Assembly (NCBI RefSeq): GCF_030252425.1
Contig: NZ_CP126994.1
Coordinates: 1,426,001-1,490,000, forward strand
Source of the DNA: Acidisoma sp. PAMC 29798
Lineage (GTDB): Bacteria > Pseudomonadota > Alphaproteobacteria > Acetobacterales > Acetobacteraceae
Direction: 5' to 3'
Length of the DNA: 64,000 bases
Made by a program: the position numbers and the translations under genes. The first letter of the stretch is position 1. Every line of letters begins with the position of its first letter. This document shows positions 47,197 through 56,284 of this stretch, piece after piece. The notes beneath the pieces are model-generated. The model was not told the DNA's origin. It was given only the letters and a program-made list of their open reading frames with translations, and did no database searches.

Positions 47197-48155
47197 TCCC
47201 GGCCGCTCCCGAAGGAGATGCGGGGATTCAGGGCGGAATACAGAAGATCGGCGATGAGATTGGCCCCCACATAGACGATGCCGATGACCAGGATACCGGC
47301 CTCAAGCATGGGAAAATCCTTGGCGTGGGCGGCCGAGAAGATCAGGCTGCCGATGCCGTGGTAGTTGAACAGCGTTTCCACCACCACGAGGCCGCCGATG
47401 AGATAGCCGCTCTGGGTCGCGATGACGGTGATGGTCGGTAGCAGCGCGTTTCGCAGCACATGCCGCCAGATCACCTGGCGATAGGACAGGCCCTTCAGCA
47501 CCGCCGTGCGCGTGTAATCCGCCGCCAGGGCCTCGATCATGCCGGCGCGGGCCATGCGGGCGATATAGCCGAAAATGATCATGAACAGCGGCACCGCCGG
47601 CATCAGCAGGTAATAGACCTGGGTAAGGCCGTTGGCGTTGCGGGGCGCGCTGGCGGTGAGCGGAAACACATGCAGCCAGATGCTGAAGACCATGATCAGC
47701 ACGATGCCGGAGACGAATTCGGGCACCACCGTCGCGGAAAGGCCAGCGATGACGATGGTGCGGTCGATCCAGGTGCCGTGCTTCAGCGCCGCGACCACGC
47801 CGCCGAGGATGCCGAGCGGCACCACCATGACGAAGGCGATGCCGGCGAGCTTGAGGGAATTGACGAGGGCATGGCCGATGAAGGGCGCGACCGGCGCGCG
47901 GTAGGTATAGGACATGCCCATATCCCCGCGCACCATACCGCTGACCCAGTGCCAATATTGCACCAGCAGGGGCTGATCGACCCCAAGCTGGTGGTTCAGA
48001 ACCGCGACCGCCCGCGCATCGGCCAGCGGCCCCAGGATGGCGCGCCCGACATCGCCGGGCAGGATTTGGCAGCCCGCGAAGACGATGACGCTCAGCAGAA
48101 TGAGCGTGATCCCCGCAAGCATCAGTCGGTAGAGGATGGCGCGGTACAGTCTCAT
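47193..48155 (-). CDS. ABC transporter permease, DppB type
   Basis: A 320-residue permease with about six helices: the start LYRLMLAGITLILLSVIVF, then LPGDVGRAILGP, and the EAA loop with VLKGLSYRQVIWRHVLRNAL. It is the partner of the DppC-type protein, with which its gene overlaps. A structured repeat lies between this gene and that of the binding protein, which is the common place for stem-loops that lower distal expression. Confidence 0.92.
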   Translation of the reverse strand: MRLYRAILYRLMLAGITLILLSVIVFAGCQILPGDVGRAILGPLADARAVAVLNHQLGVDQPLLVQYWHWVSGMVRGDMGMSYTYRAPVAPFIGHALVNSLKLAGIAFVMVVPLGILGGVVAALKHGTWIDRTIVIAGLSATVVPEFVSGIVLIMVFSIWLHVFPLTASAPRNANGLTQVYYLLMPAVPLFMIIFGYIARMARAGMIEALAADYTRTAVLKGLSYRQVIWRHVLRNALLPTITVIATQSGYLIGGLVVVETLFNYHGIGSLIFSAAHAKDFPMLEAGILVIGIVYVGANLIADLLYSALNPRISFGSGRE

Positions 48156-48226
48156 GCGGCTTCGCGTCTCGCTTGCTGTCGTTTAGTGGCGGATTATTTC
48201 AGGCATGATCCATGGTCCCAGTCTCT

Positions 48227-48313
48227 CGTCATGGCACGCGAAGGCGTGCCATCCACGGCTTGCCTACGTCCCGCAAGGAAGGCGTGGATGCTCGGCCTGC
48301 GCCGAGCATGACG
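48227..48313. repeat. Cruciform (REP/BIME-like) element between binding protein and permease genes
   Basis: Four helices are visible: outer CGTC/GACG (48227-48230 with 48310-48313), a hairpin ATGGCACGC-GAAG-GCGTGCCAT (48231-48252), an inner stem from CCACG/CGTGG (48253-48257 with 48283-48287), and a hairpin ATGCTCGGC-CTGC-GCCGAGCAT (48288-48309). In the transcript this would shape a cloverleaf. Similar elements protect upstream binding-protein mRNA in other bacteria. Confidence 0.75.
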
Positions 48314-48353
48314 TGGTGGACGGAGTTCGTTTTCGCTTAAATCGCATATCTGT

Positions 48354-50018
48354 TTAGCTCTGAGTGATGGAGACCTGCGACAGATACGGCCGGTCCGCCG
48401 TCGCCGGCAGGCCCGACACGTTCTTCGAGGTGGCATAGAGGAAGTCGTAGAAGTAGCCGAAGATCACCGGCGTCTCATCCAGCAGCAGCGTCTCGATCTT
48501 GCCGGACACGGCACGCTGGCCGCTGAGATCGAGGGCCTTCACATAGTCGGCGACCAGACCGTCATAGGTCGGGTTCTTGAAATGCGCCGCGTTCCAGGTG
48601 CCCGCGCTGACGAACGGGGCATTGAGGAAGACGTTCGGCACGCCGCGACTGCCGTAGTCGGTGATGCCGAGCGGGCTGTCGAGCCAATCGGACTGGCCGA
48701 AGGCCGCCTTGCCGTAATAGGCGTCCTGGCTTTCGATATGCAGGTTGATCTTGATGCCGATCTTCTTGGCGAAGCTCTGGATCAGCACGGCGTAATCCGG
48801 GATTTCCAGATATTGCTCGGTGGTGAGCGTGACCGAGAAGCCGCCGCCGACGCCGGCCGCTTCCAGCAGCTCCCGTGCTTTTTTGAGGTCCAAGTCCCGC
48901 TGCGGCACAGAGAGGTCTGTCGAGGGAAAGGCCGAGGAGAAGGGGCTGTCGTTGCCGACCTGCGCGTGGCCCTGGAACAGACCCTTCACCAAGGCCTTGC
49001 GGTTGATGGACAGAGCCAGCGCCTGGCGCACGCGCTTATCGCGGAACGGCCCGGTCTCGCAGTTCATGTGGACCTGCTGATGCGCGGTCGACTTGCAACT
49101 GATGACCTTGAAGTCCTTGTTGTTGATAATCGCGCGCCCGGAGGCCACGGGCAGTTGCGCGATCATATCCACCTGGCCGCCCTGCAAGGCCAGAACCTGC
49201 GGCTGGATGTCGGAGTAGAAGGTGAACTCGACGCGGTCGAGCAGCGCCTTCGGACCCCAATAGGCGTCGTTGCGCACGAAGGAGCAGCCGGTCTTGGGAA
49301 TATACTTCTCAAGCTTGAAGGGGCCGGTGCCGATGAAGGTCTGCTCGAAGCCGCCGGTATAGTTCGCCGGCAGAATGATCATGTTGTAATTGTCGGAAGA
49401 CAGGACGTACGGGAAATTGCCGTTTGGCGCGTCGAGATGGAATGCGACCGTCAGATCATCGATCTTCTTGGATGAGCCGGGCGACAGCACGCCCTTGAAG
49501 GCCGATAGCGCATTGGACGCGTTCTTCGGATTGACCAGCCGCTCGACGCTGGCCACGACCGCATCGGCATTCATTGGCTCGCCATTGGTGAACTTCACGC
49601 CGGAGCGGAGCTTGAAGGTCCAGACAGAGCCATCCGTATTGGGTGACCAACTCGTGGCGAGCACGGGAAGAAGCGTATAATCGGGGTTGAGCGCGCAAAG
49701 GAACTCGCCGGTCTGGATCGCGACCATGAGGCCGCCGTCATCGGCGATCGTCACCGGATCGATCGCGGCGGCCGGCATCGTCATCGCGATACGCAGCGTG
49801 CCGCCTGACGGACCTGCGGCACGAGCGGGCTTACTGGCCGCCATGCCCATGGCGCCGGCAAGCGTGCCGAGGAGCGGGAGGGACAGCCCGAGACGGCTGC
49901 CATGCACCAGGAAGCCACGACGATCGACACGCCCGGTCAGGGCATTGTCCATCACATCGTTCTCGGCCTCAGACAGGTTCCGGCGAACCTGGGAAATCAG
50001 ATCATCACGCTTGGACAT
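48354..50018 (-). CDS. ABC transporter substrate-binding protein (SBP family 5)
   Basis: A 554-residue family 5 binding protein (dipeptide/oligopeptide/nickel type). The long N-terminal cytoplasmic stretch ends in a twin-arginine signal: DRRGFLVHGSRLGLSLP with a hydrophobic core and an ASKPARAAG-type cleavage region near residue 68, so export is probably by the Tat route. LATSWSPNTDGSVWTFKLRS and GVKFTNGEPMNADAVVASV are the family signature. It delivers substrate (peptide or similar) to the permeases. It is divergent from the LysR gene, with 293 bases between holding no gene. Confidence 0.92.
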   Translation of the reverse strand: MSKRDDLISQVRRNLSEAENDVMDNALTGRVDRRGFLVHGSRLGLSLPLLGTLAGAMGMAASKPARAAGPSGGTLRIAMTMPAAAIDPVTIADDGGLMVAIQTGEFLCALNPDYTLLPVLATSWSPNTDGSVWTFKLRSGVKFTNGEPMNADAVVASVERLVNPKNASNALSAFKGVLSPGSSKKIDDLTVAFHLDAPNGNFPYVLSSDNYNMIILPANYTGGFEQTFIGTGPFKLEKYIPKTGCSFVRNDAYWGPKALLDRVEFTFYSDIQPQVLALQGGQVDMIAQLPVASGRAIINNKDFKVISCKSTAHQQVHMNCETGPFRDKRVRQALALSINRKALVKGLFQGHAQVGNDSPFSSAFPSTDLSVPQRDLDLKKARELLEAAGVGGGFSVTLTTEQYLEIPDYAVLIQSFAKKIGIKINLHIESQDAYYGKAAFGQSDWLDSPLGITDYGSRGVPNVFLNAPFVSAGTWNAAHFKNPTYDGLVADYVKALDLSGQRAVSGKIETLLLDETPVIFGYFYDFLYATSKNVSGLPATADRPYLSQVSITQS

Positions 50019-50311
50019 CGTATCCTCGTCATTGGCCCGTTGATCGGGCGACCGTGGCTGGGTTCCAAATGGGCAGCGCGGCAGGCGAAATTAGGTCCGT
50101 GACATGCGCGCCACACATGGAATGACGGCTCGAAAACGTCCGCTTGTCAAATGACCGAAACCCTTATGCTCTGTGGCCCTGAGGTCTCAGCAAGGATGAT
50201 GCCAGCGACCAAGGGCGCGCGCAGCCGGACCGTCATCGGATCGACTTGCCTGCACCTTAGGCAGATGGTTGGTGATATCCGTGTTGGATCAGGCGAGGGA
50301 CTCAGAGTCGG

Positions 50312-51271
50312 ATGGCGGTGATTGACCGGCGATGGCTGCCACTGAATGCACTGCGCGCGTTCGAAGCGGTGGGACGTCACCTCAGTTTCACGGGCGGCGC
50401 CGAGGCCTTGCATGTGTCACAGAGCGCGCTCAGCCGGCATGTCGCGAGCCTGGAGGATCTGCTCGGGCGCCCGCTGCTGGAGCGACGGCCCCATGGTCTG
50501 GTGCTGACAGCGGCGGGCAGCGCCTTGTTGCCCGCCATCAACAAGTCCTTCGACCGGCTGGAAGAGGTGATGAACAGCATCCTGCGGGAGGAGGTTGGGC
50601 ATCAGCGCCGGCTGCGCGTCCATGTAGCGCCGTCCTTCCTGCATCAGGTTGCCTTGCCGGTGCTGGGCGATTTCCGGCGGGAGTTTCCCGACATCCTGAT
50701 CGATGTGTCGAGCGGCTTCGCCATCGGCCTGCCGGCGACGGAGGTGGATGTCGCCGTCGTCTTCGATCGTCCGCAAGCGAGCGATACGGTGCGCGATCTG
50801 CTGTGGATGGTGCGCTCGACGCCGGTTTGCGCGCCCTCGGTCGCCGCACGCTGTGCGGGGATGGGGCTGCGCGCGTTCTTATCCGCGAACGAGCTTTTGC
50901 ACGTGAAGTTCGTGGGCGAGCCGATCGGCGGCCATTGGGCGCATTTCGCGCGGCAGCGGGGATTCACCCTGGAGGCGCGGGGCGGCATGGCCTTCGATAC
51001 GATCACCCTGGCGGTGCAATACGCCACGGCGGGGCAGGGCGTGGTGCTGGCGGATGTCGATATGTTTGCGCCTGAATTGGCGCGCGGCAGCCTCGTCGCG
51101 CCCTATGACGAGATCGTCGAGGAAGGCTACGGGTATTATCTCGCCTTCCATTCGGAGGATCTCGGCGACCCCGCCATCAGCCTGTTCCGGTCCTGGATGA
51201 TCGCCCGTCTGGGGCGCGCAACGCGTCAGGCGTCTTCCGCGTCTTCGCCGACCAGTGCGATGTCGGCATAG
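50312..51271 (+). CDS. LysR family transcriptional regulator
   Basis: A 319-residue GcvA-like regulator: the N-terminal helix-turn-helix LPLNALRAFEAVGRHLSF and EALHVSQSALSRHVASLEDL, then the effector-binding domain (about 95-300). It is divergent from the ABC importer operon, the usual placement of a regulator, so control of that operon is inferred. Its last 46 bases overlap the end of the convergent Uma2 gene; the C terminus becomes serine-rich there (QASSASSPTSAMSA), a likely read-in tail. Confidence 0.9.
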   Translation: MAVIDRRWLPLNALRAFEAVGRHLSFTGGAEALHVSQSALSRHVASLEDLLGRPLLERRPHGLVLTAAGSALLPAINKSFDRLEEVMNSILREEVGHQRRLRVHVAPSFLHQVALPVLGDFRREFPDILIDVSSGFAIGLPATEVDVAVVFDRPQASDTVRDLLWMVRSTPVCAPSVAARCAGMGLRAFLSANELLHVKFVGEPIGGHWAHFARQRGFTLEARGGMAFDTITLAVQYATAGQGVVLADVDMFAPELARGSLVAPYDEIVEEGYGYYLAFHSEDLGDPAISLFRSWMIARLGRATRQASSASSPTSAMSA

Positions 51272-51798
51272 ATTTCGGCGAGGGGGATTTCGATGCCGAT
51301 TTCGTTCAGCCGCAGAACGTCGTCGGCCTGGACGATCTCGGCGACCCAATCTTCACCCTTGCGGCTGAAGACGGTAGCGCCGGCATCCGTCTGCGTCAGG
51401 ATGACGTAGCGCTGGATGGAGGGCGTGGCGCGATATTCGGCGTTCTTGGTGACGACGTCCGTGTGAGCCGTACCGGCGCTCAGGATTTCGAAAACCACGA
51501 CCGGATCTTGAACGACGGTTGAGCGTGGAGGAACCGGCGTGCAGATGACGAAGGCGTCAGGATAGCGAATTCTCCCAGCGACCTCGATCTTTAGCTCACT
51601 GCCATAGGGGCGGCATGGCTGCCCGCGAAGGCGGGTTCCCAAGGCGATGATGAGGTTTCGTTGAATGCCCGCATGCGCTTCGGTTCCGCCCGGCATCGCC
51701 ACGGGCTGAAAACCATCGAACTCATAGCGCAGCTCTTGCCTGTGTTCCCAGGCGAGGAATTGATCGATCGTAATGCCTGTGCGCAGAGCGACATTCAT
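51226..51798 (-). CDS. Uma2 family (DUF820) nuclease-like protein
   Basis: A 190-residue Uma2 protein with a PD-(D/E)xK nuclease core: Glu in LRYEFDGFQPVAMPGG, Asp in RIRYPDAFV, and Glu/Leu in VVVFEILS. Such proteins are abundant in cyanobacteria and acetic acid bacteria; the biological role is unknown. It converges on and overlaps the LysR gene by 46 bases. Start ATG 51798. Confidence 0.88.
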   Translation of the reverse strand: MNVALRTGITIDQFLAWEHRQELRYEFDGFQPVAMPGGTEAHAGIQRNLIIALGTRLRGQPCRPYGSELKIEVAGRIRYPDAFVICTPVPPRSTVVQDPVVVFEILSAGTAHTDVVTKNAEYRATPSIQRYVILTQTDAGATVFSRKGEDWVAEIVQADDVLRLNEIGIEIPLAEIYADIALVGEDAEDA

Positions 51799-51826
51799 GG
51801 TCGGATCCTAGCAGAATTTTGGATTT

Positions 51827-51893
51827 GGCGTATAACGCTGCGCTCATCCGCCCTACGTGGATTGTAGGGCGGATGAGTGCAGCGTTATCCGCC
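51827..51893. repeat. Palindromic repeat family, copy R7 (two arms, co-varying variant)
   Basis: Arm 1 (51827-51857) contains AACGCTGCGCTCATCCGCC and arm 2 (51863-51893) GGCGGATGAGTGCAGCG, separated by only about five bases. The AAAAG/CTTTT core of the other copies is ATGAG/CTCAT here on both arms, so the pair has changed together. It lies 8 bases from the stop of the hydrolase gene (minus strand). Confidence 0.85.
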
Positions 51894-51901
51894 ACGTCCC
51901 A

Positions 51902-52567
51902 TCAATCGGCAGCGAGGGCCATCTGCTTGCGGGCCATCGTCTGGCGCACATACTCTTCCGTCTCGGTCCCGATCCGATCCGCGTAATTGGCCATGACGTG
52001 ATCGGCGCCCTCATAGACGCGGTAATCGATCGAAACGCCCTTCTGGGTGTTCAGCTTGTCGACCAGCTTCCGCACACCAGGCTCGGCCACCATCTCATCG
52101 GCATCGCCATGGATCAGCAAGCCGCCGGTGGGGCAGGGTGCCAGGAAGCCGAAATCGTAATGCGTGGCGGGCGGCGCGACGCTGATCCAGCCCGAAATCT
52201 CGGGGCGGCGCATGAGAAGCTGCATGCCAACAAAGGCGCCGAAGGAATAGCCTGCGATCCAAAGTCCGCCGGAGTTCGGGTTGACCGACTGCATCCAGTC
52301 CAACGCGCCCGCGGCATCGCTGATCTCGCCAATGCCACCGTCATACTTGCCCTGGCTGCGACCGACGCCCCGGAAATTGAAGCGCATCACGGAAAAGCCC
52401 AGGCGCTGGAAGGCCTGAAACATCACATAGGTGATGCGGTTATTCATCGTTCCGCCGTGCAGCGGATGTGGGTGGAGAACGAGCGCGAGGGGCGCCCCGG
52501 TCTCTTTGCTGTGGTGGTAGCGGCCTTCCAAACGACCGTCGGGACCGGCGAACATCACTTCAGGCAT
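51902..52567 (-). CDS. Alpha/beta hydrolase
   Basis: A 221-residue serine hydrolase fold. The oxyanion segment LHPHPLHGGTMNN, nucleophile serine in AGYSFGAFVG, Asp in LLIHGDADEM and His in GADHVMANY complete the usual set. The HPHPLHGGTMNN start is typical of a bacterial group often labelled dienelactone hydrolase-like or esterase of unknown substrate. ATG 52567 (MPEVMFAGPDG) is preferred to a 20-residue longer start. Confidence 0.87.
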   Translation of the reverse strand: MPEVMFAGPDGRLEGRYHHSKETGAPLALVLHPHPLHGGTMNNRITYVMFQAFQRLGFSVMRFNFRGVGRSQGKYDGGIGEISDAAGALDWMQSVNPNSGGLWIAGYSFGAFVGMQLLMRRPEISGWISVAPPATHYDFGFLAPCPTGGLLIHGDADEMVAEPGVRKLVDKLNTQKGVSIDYRVYEGADHVMANYADRIGTETEEYVRQTMARKQMALAAD

Positions 52568-52934
52568 GGCAATCAAACCTATTTTTGATAGCGATTGGGC
52601 CACCCCGCATGCCGGGCGGCCATCCAAGGCACGTCAATTCCGTACGTCTCCGAAGCCTCACCCGCATCCGCTTTCATTTCGCGCCCGTATAAGTGGCGTA
52701 AAAGGGCGGTGGCTCAGCGGCACCGTGCGCGTCGTCACAGCATCGTCGATCTCGTCGGGTTAACCTGGCGGTGACCCAAGCCGTGCGACTGACGATGATC
52801 AAGACGCGGCCTGGAACAGGATCGGGCGGGTAGGCGAGGCATGTTCAATGGCAAGCATGCCGGCAGTCCTTATTGCCGCCGGGCAGAATATGATATTAAG
52901 GCCTGCCTAACCGGGTTTCATACGGAAATGTCGC
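52568..52934. other. Non-coding gap upstream of cysE
   Basis: A 367-base divergent gap between the hydrolase and cysE. No credible gene, RNA or repeat was found. The AT-rich stretch ATATGATATTAAGG, about 45 bases before cysE, could hold the promoter. Confidence 0.4.
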
Positions 52935-53603
52935 ATGGCCTTCATGTTTCTGCGCGAAAGCATCCGGGCCTATCGTGAGCGGGACCCTGCCGCGCGGTCC
53001 AGCCTCGAGGTGTTCTTCTGCTATCCGGGCCTCCATGCGGTCCTGTGGCATCGCGCCGCGCACCGGCTGTGGCAGCTCGGGCTGCGGTCCAGCGCACGCT
53101 TCGTCTCTAATATGGGGCGGTGGCTGACCGGAATCGAGATCCATCCGGCCGTTAAACTCGGCCGGCGCCTCGTCATCGACCACGGCATGGGCCTGGTCAT
53201 CGGGGAGACGGCCGAGGTCGGCGATGACGTGACGCTCTATCATCAGGTGACGCTGGGTGGCACCTCCCTCAGCCACGGCAAACGGCACCCGACCGTCGGT
53301 GACGGCGTCATCATTGGCGCGGGGGCGAAGGTGCTGGGGGCCATCACCATCGGCGCCGGCGCGCGCATCGGCGCCAATGCGGTGGTGACGCAGTCCGTGC
53401 CGGCAGGCCTGACCATGGTCGGCATCCCGGCCCGGCCGATCGATCGCCATCGGCGCGCCCCGGCCTTCGACCCCTATGGCACACCCTGCGGGGAGATGAT
53501 CGATCCGCTGGTGCGCGACATCGAGAGCCTGCGGGCCGAACTCTCCGATCTCGAAAGCCGCGTCTCCCGCATGGCGGTCGCGCGCCGAGAGACGGCGGAT
53601 TGA
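52935..53603 (+). CDS. cysE: Serine O-acetyltransferase
   Basis: A 222-residue acetyltransferase of the left-handed beta-helix type making O-acetylserine for cysteine synthesis. The N-terminal helical part ([32 protein letters not shown] in pieces) and the hexapeptide repeats ([59 protein letters not shown]) are diagnostic. Its stop and the next ATG share one base (TGATG), so it is coupled to the first cysteine desulfurase gene: cysteine supply and use are joined in one operon. Confidence 0.94.
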   Translation: MAFMFLRESIRAYRERDPAARSSLEVFFCYPGLHAVLWHRAAHRLWQLGLRSSARFVSNMGRWLTGIEIHPAVKLGRRLVIDHGMGLVIGETAEVGDDVTLYHQVTLGGTSLSHGKRHPTVGDGVIIGAGAKVLGAITIGAGARIGANAVVTQSVPAGLTMVGIPARPIDRHRRAPAFDPYGTPCGEMIDPLVRDIESLRAELSDLESRVSRMAVARRETAD

Positions 53604-54727
53604 TGCCGTCCGGCCGCGTCTATCTCGACGCCAATGCGACCGAGCCGCTACGGCCTGAAGCGCGGGCGGCCGTCATCGCCGCGCTCGACCGGCTCGGCAA
53701 CCCCTCCTCGATCCACGGTGACGGCCGCGCCGCCCGGCGGCTTTTGGAAGATGCACGCGAGAGCATCGCCGCGCGCTTCGGCGCCGCCCCGCGCGACGTT
53801 ATCTTCACCTCCGGCGGCACGGAAGCGAATGTCCTGGCGATCCATGGCCTGGCTGGCTCCGGGCCTATTCTGCGGGGCGCGACCGAACATCCAGCGGTAA
53901 TCGCCGCTGCCGGGGACGGTGCCGTTATCCTGCCCGTGGACGCGGACGGCCTCATTGATCTCACCGAATTGCCAGCGCGCCTGGCGGCGATCAAGCCGAC
54001 GCTCGTTTGCCTGATGCTCGCCAATAACGAGACGGGCACCCTCCAACCCATTGCGGAGGTTGCGGCACTCTGCCGCGCGGCGGGCGCCCTTTTGCATGTC
54101 GATGCCGTCCAGGCGGCGGGGCGGATCTCCGTCGATCTGGCCAGTTTAGGCGCCGACAGCCTGTCAATCTCTGCCCACAAGCTCGGCGGCCCAACCGGCG
54201 CTGGCGCCCTGCTTCTGGCGCCCGAAGCGGCCGCGCGCCTGGTGCCTCTGCTGGTCGGCGGCGGGCAGGAACGCGGCCGGCGCGGCGGCACGCCGGCGCT
54301 CAGCAATATTGCGGGTTTCGCCGCAGCGGCCTTGGCGGCCCAACCGGAGACCGCCAGGGCGCTCGCGGGAATGCGCGATGCGATCGAGGCGGCGGCTATC
54401 GCGGCCGGCGGCATCGTGGTGGGCGGCGGCGGGCCCCGCCTGGCCAATCCGCGTCTGCCCAATACGACCTGCATCGCCCTTGCCGGTGTGCGCGCCGAAT
54501 CACAGGTCATCGCCCTGGATCTTGCCGGCTTCTCGGTTTCCGCCGGCGCCGCCTGCTCTTCCGGCAAGGTGGCGCGCAGCCATGTGCTGGAGGCAATGGG
54601 CCTCGGCACCCTGGCGGGTGAGGCCATTCGCGTCTCGCTGCCCTGGAATGCCACACCCGATCATGTCACGGCCTTCGCCGCCGCTTATCGGGTGATGGCG
54701 CAGCAGATGAGGCGCAAGGCCGCATGA
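53603..54727 (+). CDS. Cysteine desulfurase family protein (first of two)
   Basis: A 374-residue class V PLP enzyme: YLDANATEPLRPEARAAV, PLP lysine in SISAHKLGGPTGAG, and an active-loop cysteine in SAGAACSSGKVARS. It is of the NifS/IscS type that removes sulfur from cysteine for Fe-S clusters. It lies just after cysE and overlaps the next desulfurase gene by ATGA. An in-frame TTG at 53600 exists but ATG 53603 is preferred. Confidence 0.9.
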   Translation: MPSGRVYLDANATEPLRPEARAAVIAALDRLGNPSSIHGDGRAARRLLEDARESIAARFGAAPRDVIFTSGGTEANVLAIHGLAGSGPILRGATEHPAVIAAAGDGAVILPVDADGLIDLTELPARLAAIKPTLVCLMLANNETGTLQPIAEVAALCRAAGALLHVDAVQAAGRISVDLASLGADSLSISAHKLGGPTGAGALLLAPEAAARLVPLLVGGGQERGRRGGTPALSNIAGFAAAALAAQPETARALAGMRDAIEAAAIAAGGIVVGGGGPRLANPRLPNTTCIALAGVRAESQVIALDLAGFSVSAGAACSSGKVARSHVLEAMGLGTLAGEAIRVSLPWNATPDHVTAFAAAYRVMAQQMRRKAA

Positions 54728-55902
54728 TCTACCTCGATCATCACGCCACCACGCCCTGCGATCCGCGCGTGCTGGCGGCGATGCTGCCCTGGTTCACGGC
54801 GCGTTTCGGCAATGCCGGGAGCGTTGAACATCCGTTTGGCCGTGACGCGGCCGAAGCGGTGGAGGAGGCGCGGGACCATGTCGCGCAACTGATCGGCGCG
54901 ACCTCCTCCGAAATCGTCTTCACCTCCGGGGCGACCGAATCCAACAATCTCGCCATCAAGGGCGCGGCTCGGATGGCGATGACCCTCGGCGACCCGCGTC
55001 GGCGCATCGTGACCCTGGCCACCGAACATCATGCGGTGCTCGACTGTGTGGCGGATCTGGCCGCTGAGGGCTTCGAGCCGTTGGTGCTGCCCGTCGGGCC
55101 AAGCGGGTTGCTCGATCCGGCCGTACTCGCCGAGGCGCTGCGCGTGCCGACCCTGCTCGTCAGCATCATGGCGGTGAATAATGAAATCGGCGTTGTGCAG
55201 GACCTGTCGATGCTCGGGGCCATGGTGAAGGCGGCTGGCAGCGCTTTCCATATCGATGCCGCCCAGGGCGCCGGGCGCATTCCGCTCGATGTCACCGCCA
55301 TGCAGGCCGATCTGCTCTCCCTCTCGGGCCACAAGATGTACGGCCCCAAGGGCGTCGGCGCCCTCTATGTTCGGCGCCGCCCGCGCATGCGTCTGGCACC
55401 CCTGATGTCAGGCGGCGGGCAGGAGCGTGGGCTACGCCCAGGCACCCTTCCGGTGCCGCTGATCGTGGCGATGGGGGAGGCCGCGCGCCTGTCGCAGAGC
55501 GAAGGGCCGGCGGATGCGCGACGCATGAGCCGCCTCGGAAGTCGGCTGCTCGACCGGCTGCGATCGGAGATTCCGGACCTCGTCCTGAACGGCGATGCCA
55601 CACGCCGCGTGCCGGGCAACCTCAATCTGACCTTCCCAAGCGGCGACTCGGTCAGCCTGATGGGCGCGGCGCCGGACCTCTGCGTCTCGACCAGTTCGGC
55701 CTGCACCACGACCGCCGATGGCCGCGTCGGCGCCAGCCATGTCCTCACCGCCATCGGCCTGACGGTGGCGCAGGCACGCCGCAGCTTGCGTATCGGATTG
55801 GGACGAACTACCTCCGATTCCGATGTGGATGCGGCAGCCGACATGATTGTGGCCGCTGCCCTCCACCAAGACGCGGCGGTGGCCCGGTCGGCTGTGGACT
55901 GA
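54724..55902 (+). CDS. Cysteine desulfurase (second of two)
   Basis: A 392-residue IscS/NifS-type enzyme: YLDHHATTPCDPRVL, the PLP lysine in LSGHKMYGPKGVGAL, and a cysteine in VSTSSACTTTADGR. It is clearly homologous to, but only partly similar to, the preceding protein. Having two such genes in tandem with cysE and a ferredoxin, and without a scaffold gene such as iscU nearby, is unusual; a specialised sulfur transfer role is possible. Confidence 0.92.
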   Translation: MIYLDHHATTPCDPRVLAAMLPWFTARFGNAGSVEHPFGRDAAEAVEEARDHVAQLIGATSSEIVFTSGATESNNLAIKGAARMAMTLGDPRRRIVTLATEHHAVLDCVADLAAEGFEPLVLPVGPSGLLDPAVLAEALRVPTLLVSIMAVNNEIGVVQDLSMLGAMVKAAGSAFHIDAAQGAGRIPLDVTAMQADLLSLSGHKMYGPKGVGALYVRRRPRMRLAPLMSGGGQERGLRPGTLPVPLIVAMGEAARLSQSEGPADARRMSRLGSRLLDRLRSEIPDLVLNGDATRRVPGNLNLTFPSGDSVSLMGAAPDLCVSTSSACTTTADGRVGASHVLTAIGLTVAQARRSLRIGLGRTTSDSDVDAAADMIVAAALHQDAAVARSAVD

Positions 55903-55939
55903 CCGACGGGCCGTTCGACACCAAGGGATATGAGAGCCG

Positions 55940-56269
55940 ATGCCGAAGATGACCTTCGTCGAGCGCGACGGAACCAGCCGCGAAGTGGACGCGCCGATCG
56001 GCCTCTCGGTGCTTGAGGTGGCGCACAAGCACGGCGTCGATCTGGAGGGCGCCTGCGAGGGCTCGCTCGCCTGCTCGACCTGCCATGTGGTGATCGACCC
56101 GGATTGGTTCGAGCGGCTGACGCCGCCCACCGAGGACGAAGAGGATATGCTCGACCTCGCCTTCGGCTTGCAGGAAACGTCGCGCCTTGGCTGCCAGATC
56201 GTCATGGACGAGGCGTTGGACGGTTTGGTCGTGCGGCTTCCCGCCGGAACCCGCAACGCCCAGGGGTAA
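55940..56269 (+). CDS. fdx: ISC-type 2Fe-2S ferredoxin
   Basis: A 109-residue adrenodoxin-type ferredoxin with ligands in [13 protein letters not shown] and a fourth cysteine in SRLGCQIVM, and [15 protein letters not shown] between them. It supplies electrons for Fe-S cluster assembly. It follows the second cysteine desulfurase gene by 37 bases. Confidence 0.93.
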   Translation: MPKMTFVERDGTSREVDAPIGLSVLEVAHKHGVDLEGACEGSLACSTCHVVIDPDWFERLTPPTEDEEDMLDLAFGLQETSRLGCQIVMDEALDGLVVRLPAGTRNAQG

Positions 56270-56284
56270 GTCTTTGTCGGCGCC

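Noticed and set aside
52704-52730. tRNA-like stretch GGTGGCTCAGCGGCACCG
   Set aside because: Only a D-arm-like string; no anticodon or T arm could be paired around it.
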